Below, in pieces: positions 28,737-37,456 of a stretch of 64,000 bases of DNA. Below the pieces are notes generated by a model that did not search any database, was not told the DNA's origin, and saw only the letters and a list, made by a program, of their open reading frames with translations. Both the position numbers and the translations under genes were made by a program. Origin of the DNA: Aquimarina sp. Aq107 (GTDB lineage: Bacteria > Bacteroidota > Bacteroidia > Flavobacteriales > Flavobacteriaceae); contig NZ_OX030782.1 of the NCBI RefSeq assembly GCF_943733665.1, positions 1,322,001-1,386,000 on the forward strand. The letters run 5' to 3'. How positions within the stretch are numbered: position 1 is the first letter of the stretch; each line of letters starts with the position of its first letter.

Positions 28737-30188
28737 TTTTTCGATACTTGCCATTCTGCTATAACTCATCAATTGTTTTTCGAAAATTGACGAGAATAGA
28801 TCTGCATTTGGATTGATTATTTTTCCTTGTTGATTAACCAAAATCACCTTGTTTGAATAATGAATAACTAACTCATCAGAAGAACATTTAGGAAACTTAA
28901 ACTCATATTCATTTGATAGATCGTAATTATGACGATTAATCGTTTTTAGCCAATTGTCCGTTTGTTCGTCATCTGTATTAATAGCTATAAAATCAATATC
29001 TGGATATATTTTACTTAAGTGATCTGTTTTCTTATGAGCTTGGATATAATGATCTTTTCTCTCAATGGACCAAAAATACAATGCGGTAATAGGCTTTTCG
29101 AAAAGTGAGGATAGTTTAGTCATTTCTCCATTAGAAGAAATAAGATCCTGATCAGGAATGATGTTATTTGGTTTCAATCTGGCAGTAGCTTTTGCTAATT
29201 TTACCAGTTCTTTTTGGATCTTTTTGTCAGTACTTATAGATAGGTAATGATTAAGTACTTTTTGAGAAGTATAGTCATTTTTATTATCTAATATAAAATT
29301 AGTGGTTATACCTCTTAAAAGATTGTTTTTGATATAAGAATGCTCTATTAAACTATCTACAAGATCCAATTTATACATGGTATACTCAACTTTACTTTTA
29401 GAAAAAGATTTTTTGTTCATGTATTTCGTGTAAGAAGAATTGGTAAAATAATGATTAAGGAATCTATTATAAGAGTATAATCTCATTAGATCATCATCAT
29501 TAAAATTAACCTGCTTTCTGTAATCGAAAAAACCTTCAGAAAACTCTTTATTTGGATCAAGGTTTTTAAGTCTGTGGTATTGGTATTTATATAAGTACAA
29601 TTCATATCTCGAAAAGAAATCATACTCAAAACTAGATTTACATATTTTTTTCGAAAGGTCACTTATGTCATATTTATTGGTAAGACGATCAAACCTTTTG
29701 ATTCTTAGGTCTAATAGGGAATCTTGTTCTTTCTTAAAGAATCTTGGGCTTTTTTTAAATTTTCTTTTTTGCAATTGATTGCGCTCAATTTCATTTTGCA
29801 AAAACATATCAATTAAGAAATTATTTTTCCTAGCTCCTTTTCCTGTAAAAACTAAAGATTCATCAAATTCCAGTGTATTTAGACGCATTAGAATACTATC
29901 TCCTTTTTCCAGTAATATTAACTGAAACTCTGGATTATGTCTAAAAGAGTATAAACCTTCTTTAATACCTTCTATCTTATGTAAAAATCTGTTGTTTTTA
30001 TCTAAGTAAATCGTGTCCTGAAAGTCTTTGTCCTTATAAAGAACAATATAATCGGCATTAGGATTGATAATCTCACCTCCGAAATAGATATGTTCGTTGG
30101 TTATCTTTGTAGTTGTTGATTCACAACCACATAAGCAAAAACCAATAATCGAGATATAAATAGAATATTTTATCCTGAAGAAATACAT
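28716..30188 (-). CDS. Lipoprotein with a thioredoxin-like C-terminal domain lacking CXXC (TlpA-like)
   Basis: The protein has 490 residues. Residues 1-22 form a lipoprotein signal ending CLCGC. The N-terminal part (about 30-120) resembles the DUF4369-type beta domain seen in Bacteroidota TlpA relatives (GGEIINPNADYIVLY). A long charged helical middle follows. The C-terminal 140 residues have a thioredoxin-like pattern (ITALYFWSIERKDH, DFIAINTDDEQTDNWL, VILVNQQGKII), but the usual WCxxC is WSIERKDH, with no Cys, so redox activity is unlikely. The start at 30188 is preferred: the longer frame to 30218 begins at the likely transcription start, just after the -7 box at 30220-30227. Function unknown. 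Confidence 0.8.
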   Translation of the reverse strand: MYFFRIKYSIYISIIGFCLCGCESTTTKITNEHIYFGGEIINPNADYIVLYKDKDFQDTIYLDKNNRFLHKIEGIKEGLYSFRHNPEFQLILLEKGDSILMRLNTLEFDESLVFTGKGARKNNFLIDMFLQNEIERNQLQKRKFKKSPRFFKKEQDSLLDLRIKRFDRLTNKYDISDLSKKICKSSFEYDFFSRYELYLYKYQYHRLKNLDPNKEFSEGFFDYRKQVNFNDDDLMRLYSYNRFLNHYFTNSSYTKYMNKKSFSKSKVEYTMYKLDLVDSLIEHSYIKNNLLRGITTNFILDNKNDYTSQKVLNHYLSISTDKKIQKELVKLAKATARLKPNNIIPDQDLISSNGEMTKLSSLFEKPITALYFWSIERKDHYIQAHKKTDHLSKIYPDIDFIAINTDDEQTDNWLKTINRHNYDLSNEYEFKFPKCSSDELVIHYSNKVILVNQQGKIINPNADLFSSIFEKQLMSYSRMASIEKQKTVLD

Positions 30189-30219
30189 TTTGGGTGCTCT
30201 TATTAAACTGACAAACATT

Positions 30220-30227
30220 CAAAAATA
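30220..30227 (-). promoter_or_regulatory. TAnnTTTG -7 element of the thioredoxin-like lipoprotein gene
   Basis: On the minus strand TATTTTTG matches the consensus, 31 bp before the ATG at 30188. It argues against the alternative start at 30218. Confidence 0.5.
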
Positions 30228-30327
30228 AATGGAATGACCTCTAAGATTTGTTAAGAATACGTTAATTGTGTTATTATTAGGCAATTCGGGGGAGGTATTA
30301 ATAATTGTTTATGCTGCGAAAGTATGA

Positions 30328-32058
<1,731 letters not shown>

Positions 32059-32080
32059 TGAATACGTTTTTCTAAGACAA

Positions 32081-32111
32081 AAAAAATCTCGCAAACTGCG
32101 AGATTTTTTTT
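32081..32111. terminator. Bidirectional terminator between the ABC-F and TetR genes
   Basis: Arms AAAAAATCTCGCA and TGCGAGATTTTTT enclose a 3-base loop, with T tracts on both strands. It separates two convergent genes. Confidence 0.9.
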
Positions 32112-32112
32112 G

Positions 32113-32715
32113 TTATCTTGATACTAAACCTTCAAATTTTATATACATATATTCCTTAATCGCAGATTCTAAAGTTTGCTGATTATTATTAAAGAAAGTA
32201 TGATCAGTAATAAGTTGCATGATAAAATATTCGTCAAGTTTGATTAATAATTCAGGCGAAACTGTTTTAAACATTTTATTCTCTATCCCCAAAACATAAA
32301 AGTGCTTTAGGTCTTTTAACAAGCCTTGCAGAAAATCATTAACAATACTCCAAGCAGTAGGATAATGAATTTGTAATTGCTTTAGATAAAAAGGAGAAAT
32401 ATCTTTTACTCCTTCTGCAAGGATCTTTGCTAAAGTTTCATAATGGTAATTTATGGTAGATAGTTCTCCAGAGATTTCATTTTTATAAGCTTTAAGACGA
32501 TCAATACGAACCTGCGTGATGTATTCAAAGATTTCTTCTTTAGTTACAAAATACTGGTAAATTGTAGACTTGCTTTTGTTCATCAATACTGCTAGATCGT
32601 CAATAGTAAGCTCTCCAAGAGGCATAGTGCTCAATTTAGGAAGTATTGCTTGAGTCCATTGTTCAACCTTTTTGGTTTTATCTTTTCTTTCTCGATGAAT
32701 TGATTTTCTTCCCAT
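32113..32715 (-). CDS. TetR/AcrR family transcriptional regulator
   Basis: The 200-residue protein has an N-terminal helix-turn-helix at about 32-75 (LTIDDLAVLMNKSKSTIYQYFVTKE), the TetR DNA-binding signature, and a helical C-terminal ligand-binding half. It is divergent from the desaturase gene at 32801. The 85-bp gap holds a 9-bp inverted repeat lying on the plus-strand -7 box, the expected arrangement for a repressor of the neighbouring operon. The ligand may be a lipid, given the operon, but this is inference. Confidence 0.9.
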   Translation of the reverse strand: MGRKSIHRERKDKTKKVEQWTQAILPKLSTMPLGELTIDDLAVLMNKSKSTIYQYFVTKEEIFEYITQVRIDRLKAYKNEISGELSTINYHYETLAKILAEGVKDISPFYLKQLQIHYPTAWSIVNDFLQGLLKDLKHFYVLGIENKMFKTVSPELLIKLDEYFIMQLITDHTFFNNNQQTLESAIKEYMYIKFEGLVSR

Positions 32716-32717
32716 AT

Positions 32718-32748
32718 TTGGTATTTTCTAATAATCGAACTATATTTG
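32718..32748 (+). promoter_or_regulatory. Promoter of the desaturase-fusion/GMC operon
   Basis: TTG at 32718-32720, a 20-bp spacer and TATATTTG at 32741-32748 match the Bacteroidota consensus. Transcription would start near 32753, about 48 bp before the GTG start codon. Confidence 0.75.
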
Positions 32749-32762
32749 ATAAAATAGTTCGA
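32735..32762. promoter_or_regulatory. Palindromic operator, probable TetR-regulator site
   Basis: Perfect 9-bp arms TCGAACTAT (32735-32743) and ATAGTTCGA (32754-32762) flank a 10-bp AT-rich centre. The left arm overlaps the -7 box of the plus-strand promoter, and the right arm covers the predicted transcription start. Binding here would block the operon and could also affect the divergent regulator gene. Confidence 0.7.
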
Positions 32763-32800
32763 AAAAATAAATATCTTTTTCAAACATAACCATTTGACCT

Positions 32801-34654
32801 GTGAAAAATCAAGCAGTTTGGCAAAAATATTCTGGAAAAGTAGCTTGGCCAACTATAATTTTGTTTTCCGTTTTATGTATTGGATATATTCTGCTTTGGA
32901 ATTTTTATTTGTTAGGCCTCTCGTCAATATGGACCTCCATTATTGGAGCTGTAATAGCTTACGGGATGTTTACAATTGCCCACGAAGCAAGTCATGGTAA
33001 TATTTCTGGAGGAGTTCAGTCGTTTGTAAAATTAGAAAAAGCCTTGGGTTGGGTATCTAGTTTCTTTTTGTTATTTCCTTTTTCTGCATTCGTAGTGATA
33101 CATCTTAGGCATCATGCACATACAAATGATCCAGTAAATGATCCAGATCATTATGTTAATGGTAGTAACCCTTTGTCAATTTTCTTTCGTTGTCTAACAT
33201 TGATTGGCTATTATTTCGAATTGGCGTTAGGTAAGCACAGTAAAAAGAACGAAGCAATGAACAAAATTAGAGGTCAATCTATTTTATTTTTATTTTTTCT
33301 GACTACGATCTTAAGCGCTGTGATTTTTTTGGGATATGGAAGTGCGTTGTTTTTTGTTTTTATTTTATCAGCACTTATTGCGGCACCAGTATTAGCTTTT
33401 TCTTTTGATTGGTTACCACATTATCCGCATAATAATTTAAGTAGGTATCATAATACGCGCATTATTACGATTCCAGGCTTAGAGTTTTTATCACTATACC
33501 AAAGTTATCATCTAATACATCATTTACACCCTAGAATACCCTTTTATAAATATAGAAGTTGCTTTCTGGATATGGAATCCGAATTATTAGAAAAACAATC
33601 TGTGATTGAGGGTTATAGAGACCAGGATTTAAAATTGTTAGACAAAAAAAACACATATGCAGATATTCAATTAGGAAAAAAATGGAATTATGTTTTAGAG
33701 GTGGAAGAAGTATACCGAGAAACATCGAACACTATAAAACTTGTCTTCAAAAATTTAGACCAGATTCCTTTTCTTTATGAAGCTGGTCAATATATAGTCA
33801 TTTCAGACTTAGTTAATGGATATTTAATAAGTAGATGTTATTCTATTTGTGAGGATCCTGTTACAGGAAAGCTTGCAGTAGCTATAAAAAGAATAACAGG
33901 AGGAAAGTTGTCTAATCATTTAGTAAATACTATTAAGAAGAAAGATAAGCTAAGAGTTTCTGGTCCATTTGGTAAGTTTTTATTGCCAAAAAGTATTAGT
34001 AAACCATTTGTTTTTATTGCCGGCGGAAGCGGTATTACACCTATCATATCTATGATCAAATCTGCTTTAAGGACTTCAGAAGAAAAGGTGACATTGCTTT
34101 ATGGATCTAGGAGTAAAGAAGAAGTAATATTTGATCAAGAACTTAAAGAGCTTTCTTTACGCTATCCAAACCGTTTAGATATATTATTAACTTTCGAAAT
34201 ATTGAATGCGGATTTACAACATAAATATTTATCAAAGTTATGGGTAGATTCCTGTTTTTATATCTGTGGTCCATCGGCTATGATGGAGGCTTCTAAGAAA
34301 GTGTTAAGTAAGCTTGGTGTTTTGGATAATTTAATTAAAGTAGAAGAGTTTTCTCAGAACTTTAGTGAACTTTCTGGTGTAAAACGTCGGATTGATATAA
34401 AGATGAGTGGTAATCATTTTTCGTTTAACACCGATAGTTCTGAGACAATATTACAAGGGTCGATGAAAACTAAAAATGTATTACCACATGCCTGTAAAAT
34501 GGGAGATTGTGGTACTTGTAAGGCTTTATTGATAAAAGGAGAAGTAAACTGGAAATCTAAGGAAGATATAGTTCTTTTAAATAATGAAATAAATCAAGGA
34601 TATATACTTACTTGTATGTGTACTCCACAAACCGATATAATATTAAAAGTATGA
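32801..34654 (+). CDS. Desaturase/hydroxylase fused to ferredoxin reductase and 2Fe-2S ferredoxin
   Basis: The 617-residue protein has three parts. Residues 1-285 are a membrane di-iron fatty-acid-desaturase-superfamily domain with His clusters HEASHG (61-66), HLRHH (101-105) and HLIHHLH (237-243), plus membrane helices. Residues 295-520 are a ferredoxin-NADP-reductase-like domain with RCYS for FAD (345-348) and AGGSGITP for NAD(P) (407-414). Residues 528-617 are a plant-type 2Fe-2S ferredoxin with Cys565, 570, 573 and 605. Electrons can thus pass from NAD(P)H through FAD and iron-sulfur to the di-iron site in one chain. The substrate, lipid or sterol-like, is unknown. The start is GTG. The stop overlaps the next gene's ATG (ATGA). 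Confidence 0.9.
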   Translation: MKNQAVWQKYSGKVAWPTIILFSVLCIGYILLWNFYLLGLSSIWTSIIGAVIAYGMFTIAHEASHGNISGGVQSFVKLEKALGWVSSFFLLFPFSAFVVIHLRHHAHTNDPVNDPDHYVNGSNPLSIFFRCLTLIGYYFELALGKHSKKNEAMNKIRGQSILFLFFLTTILSAVIFLGYGSALFFVFILSALIAAPVLAFSFDWLPHYPHNNLSRYHNTRIITIPGLEFLSLYQSYHLIHHLHPRIPFYKYRSCFLDMESELLEKQSVIEGYRDQDLKLLDKKNTYADIQLGKKWNYVLEVEEVYRETSNTIKLVFKNLDQIPFLYEAGQYIVISDLVNGYLISRCYSICEDPVTGKLAVAIKRITGGKLSNHLVNTIKKKDKLRVSGPFGKFLLPKSISKPFVFIAGGSGITPIISMIKSALRTSEEKVTLLYGSRSKEEVIFDQELKELSLRYPNRLDILLTFEILNADLQHKYLSKLWVDSCFYICGPSAMMEASKKVLSKLGVLDNLIKVEEFSQNFSELSGVKRRIDIKMSGNHFSFNTDSSETILQGSMKTKNVLPHACKMGDCGTCKALLIKGEVNWKSKEDIVLLNNEINQGYILTCMCTPQTDIILKV

Positions 34655-36204
34655 ATATTGAAAAAGAATATGATTATGTAATAATTGGTAGCGGTTTCGG
34701 AGGATCAGTTAGTGCATTACGCCTTTCAGAAAAAGGATATAAAGTTTTGGTTATCGAAAAAGGAAAATGGTATAAACCGAAAGATTTTCCTAAATCAAAT
34801 TGGAATCTTAGAAAATGGTTATGGGTTCCTCTTTTGAGATGGTACGGGATTATGAAGATGTCTTTTTTTAAACACGTGGTAGTAATTTCTGGTACAGGAG
34901 TAGGAGGAGGTTCGTTGGTTTATGCTAATACATTACCGGTTCCTAAAAGAGATTTTTTTACATCAGGTAGTTGGAAGGAATTGGCGGACTGGCAGTTAGA
35001 ATTAGAGCCTTTTTATCAAACAGCATTAACCATGCTAGGTGCTCAGAAAAACCCATATTTGTTCGATGGAGATAAGGCACTTAAAGAGTTGGCTGATAAA
35101 ATGAATATTAAAGAAGAATTTTCTAAAACAGATGTAGCTGTTTTTTTTGGAACTCCTGATAAAAAAGTACCTGATCCATATTTTGATGGAAAAGGTCCTG
35201 ATCGTACTGGGTGTAATTTTTGTGGTGGCTGTATGACTGGATGTAGAGTTGGAGCAAAAAATACATTAGATAAGAATTATTTATACCTAGCACAGCAATT
35301 AGGAGCTACTGTTCTAGCAGAGAATGAAGTTTTCGATGTGATTCATTCTTCAGATGAATACTTAGTAAGGTTTAAATCATCTACTAAGCTTTTCAGTTCT
35401 AAAAAAGAAGTGAGAGCTAAAGGCGTTATTTTCTCTGGAGGCGTTTTAGGTACCGTAAAATTATTGTTAAAGCTAAAGAAGAAATCTTTAACGAAGTTAT
35501 CGGATTATTTGGGATCAGATATCAGAACTAATAATGAAAGTTTGATCAGTGTAACAAACCTGAATGGTAAAAAAGATATGTCAAAAGGGGTCGCTATTGG
35601 ATCGATCTTAAATACTGATGAAAATAGTCATCTAGAAATTGTTAGATATGCTAAAGGTTCCGGATTTTGGCGATTATCACATTTACCTTTAACTCACGGT
35701 AAAAATGCAGTTGTTCGGGTTACTAAAATGGTTATAAGTTTTATAAGTAATCCTTTGTCTTATCTTAGATTGTATACTACTAAAGATTGGAGTAAGAGTA
35801 CAGCTATTCTTTTGTTTATGCAAACACTAGACAGTACTTTGAAATTTAAAAGAAACTCCTTAGGTCTTATGAATACTAGTGTTACAGAAGGTAAAAAACC
35901 TAGTGCTTTTATACCACAATCACTTAGTTTAGCAAAACAATATTCTGAAGTTACAGAAGGTAAGGAAACTGTTTTTGGTTTAGAACCATTAGCAGGAATA
36001 CCTTCTACAGCTCATATTTTAGGTGGAGCCGTAATGGCTTCTGGCCCAGAAAAAGGTGTAATCGATAAAAATAATAAGGTGTTCGGTTATGATAATATGT
36101 ACATCTGTGACGGATCTATGATTTCGGCAAATCCAGGAGTAAATCCATCATTGTCCATTACTGCAATTACAGAACGTGCAATGAGTAAAATTCCCAAAAA
36201 ATAA
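34651..36204 (+). CDS. GMC-family FAD oxidoreductase, cholesterol-oxidase-like
   Basis: The 517-residue protein has the N-terminal FAD motif DYVIIGSGFGGSVSALRL and the GMC signature GTGVGGGSLVYANTLP. A Cys-rich stretch, CNFCGGCMTGCRVGAKNT (about residues 188-205), is typical of the ChoD-type cholesterol-oxidase-like branch. It closes with MYICDGSMISANPGVNPSLS, where the active-site region lies. Such enzymes oxidise an alcohol, often a sterol, to a ketone. The ATG at 34651 overlaps the stop of the desaturase fusion by four bases, so the two are translationally coupled. The pair suggests stepwise oxidation of one lipid substrate. An upstream in-frame ATG at 34612 lies inside the previous gene and lacks support. 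Confidence 0.9.
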   Translation: MNIEKEYDYVIIGSGFGGSVSALRLSEKGYKVLVIEKGKWYKPKDFPKSNWNLRKWLWVPLLRWYGIMKMSFFKHVVVISGTGVGGGSLVYANTLPVPKRDFFTSGSWKELADWQLELEPFYQTALTMLGAQKNPYLFDGDKALKELADKMNIKEEFSKTDVAVFFGTPDKKVPDPYFDGKGPDRTGCNFCGGCMTGCRVGAKNTLDKNYLYLAQQLGATVLAENEVFDVIHSSDEYLVRFKSSTKLFSSKKEVRAKGVIFSGGVLGTVKLLLKLKKKSLTKLSDYLGSDIRTNNESLISVTNLNGKKDMSKGVAIGSILNTDENSHLEIVRYAKGSGFWRLSHLPLTHGKNAVVRVTKMVISFISNPLSYLRLYTTKDWSKSTAILLFMQTLDSTLKFKRNSLGLMNTSVTEGKKPSAFIPQSLSLAKQYSEVTEGKETVFGLEPLAGIPSTAHILGGAVMASGPEKGVIDKNNKVFGYDNMYICDGSMISANPGVNPSLSITAITERAMSKIPKK

Positions 36205-36206
36205 AA

Positions 36207-36413
36207 CTAATCTTCGCTAATATCCTTATTCTGAAGATGCCTATAAATTAAAAAACCACCATAAACAATAAATGAGATTGTAAGGAAAATTTTATAATCC
36301 CATTCAAATTCAACTCTGGTACGTTGGTATAATCTGAAACTTCCAAATAGTACTAATGCTATTCCGATCATAAAGTCCCAGTTTTTCCTTGGATTATTGC
36401 TTTCTTGATTCAT
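36207..36413 (-). CDS. Small two-helix membrane protein, unknown function
   Basis: The protein has 68 residues: a polar N-terminus, a hydrophobic segment (about 13-25, FMIGIALVLFGSF), a polar middle and a second segment (about 43-56, IFLTISFIVYGGFLIY), with charged ends. It ends two bases from the stop of the convergent GMC gene. The next minus-strand gene lies six bases upstream, so it belongs to a three-gene unit with 36420-36653 and 36658-37398. No family recognised. Confidence 0.7.
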   Translation of the reverse strand: MNQESNNPRKNWDFMIGIALVLFGSFRLYQRTRVEFEWDYKIFLTISFIVYGGFLIYRHLQNKDISED

Positions 36414-36419
36414 AATAAT

Positions 36420-36653
36420 TTATGACAAACTTTTTTCTATAATAGGAACTGCTTCTTCTACATCTATCTTTTTAACAAAAAGTTGGATATGATGAGGAAT
36501 TCCTCCACCAAAACCAGCAGCCATTCCTGATTTCATATCGTCTCTAGTAATAGAATTAATACCACTGTCCTGCAATATATTCTGAAGAAATTGTATGTTA
36601 ATTAGACTTCCTGTGTATACTCTTTCATATTCACTTTCTGGAAACATATTCAT
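36420..36653 (-). CDS. DUF2007-like small protein
   Basis: The 77-residue protein contains YERVYTGSLINIQFLQNIL, ILQDSGINSITRDD and an HHIQLFVKKIDVEEAVPII end. This is the beta-alpha-beta pattern of DUF2007 (putative signal-transducing/GlnB-like) proteins. The start is placed at 36653, four bases after the upstream gene's stop. The longer frame to 36722 would overlap that gene by 65 bases. A second ATG six bases further in (36647) is also possible. Function unknown. Confidence 0.75.
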   Translation of the reverse strand: MNMFPESEYERVYTGSLINIQFLQNILQDSGINSITRDDMKSGMAAGFGGGIPHHIQLFVKKIDVEEAVPIIEKSLS

Positions 36654-36657
36654 TTTT

Positions 36658-37398
36658 TTACGCGTTAAAGTATTTACTATCCCAAATTGCAGTATTAAAA
36701 TTTTTACCCAATGCGAATCCATAAAATAAAACGACTGCGGCTACAGATTTAAACATAAAAAAGAATATCATAATAAATTCAGATGTATTACTTTCCTTAC
36801 TAAATAAACCTTGTGGGACCATAAAGGTAATTAAAAGACTTACTAAAAAAGTAAGAATTAACAAGTTTTCAAAACTCTTAAAAAACCACATCATTAATTT
36901 ACGAAAAGGATGAAGATCATCACCCCATTTATGAATTAAATAATAGTAATCATTGCCCATTGGGGCAAATAGTAAAGGATCATCGGCATTAGCTAACTTA
37001 AATAACTTTGATGGAGCTATAATTTTAAACCCTTTTAATTCTGTATTATGAATTTTTTCTAACTCCTTTATCTGCGAAATCGCTTCATGAGGAAGTTTAC
37101 CTTTAAAATATTTAGTATCTAAAAAACGCAATCGATAATCAATACATATTTTTTTAATTTGATCAATATGATAAATTCTAGAACTTTCTATGTTATCAAA
37201 AATGAAATCATTTGTTTCGGAAACATTACCATTATCTATAGTTTGAAGTATTCTTTGGTTTTTCTTGTCTTCTTCCTCGAAAATAGATTCAATCTGCTGT
37301 TTCCAACTGGATACGTCATACTCTTTTGTGCGTAGTTGAGCTAACTTTTTTTCAATGTTGGTTTTTGGGAATATCATTTTCTTTTTCTTTAGCTCCAC
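36658..37398 (-). CDS. Membrane protein with a long cytoplasmic N-terminus, unknown function
   Basis: The 246-residue protein has a charged, helical first 165 residues with Lys/Glu-rich segments (NIEKKLAQLRTKEYDVSSW). Two membrane segments follow, at about 178-195 (LLILTFLVSLLITFMV) and 210-232 (IMIFFFMFKSVAAVVLFYGFAL). It ends YFNA, without a sorting signal. A conserved-looking stretch, LLFAPMGNDYYYLIHKWG, precedes the membrane part. A second ATG at 37377 could be the start. It heads a compact minus-strand unit with the DUF2007-like and two-helix proteins. No family recognised. Confidence 0.75.
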   Translation of the reverse strand: MELKKKKMIFPKTNIEKKLAQLRTKEYDVSSWKQQIESIFEEEDKKNQRILQTIDNGNVSETNDFIFDNIESSRIYHIDQIKKICIDYRLRFLDTKYFKGKLPHEAISQIKELEKIHNTELKGFKIIAPSKLFKLANADDPLLFAPMGNDYYYLIHKWGDDLHPFRKLMMWFFKSFENLLILTFLVSLLITFMVPQGLFSKESNTSEFIMIFFFMFKSVAAVVLFYGFALGKNFNTAIWDSKYFNA

Positions 37399-37456
37399 TA
37401 AATTAAGTATTTACGATATAGATTACAAGATTTCATTGTTTTTAACAAATGTTGAA

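Noticed and set aside
36204..36660. Insertion sequence or transposon remains near the lipid module
   Set aside because: No transposase motif, terminal inverted repeats or target duplications were found; the small ORFs are compact and regularly spaced.
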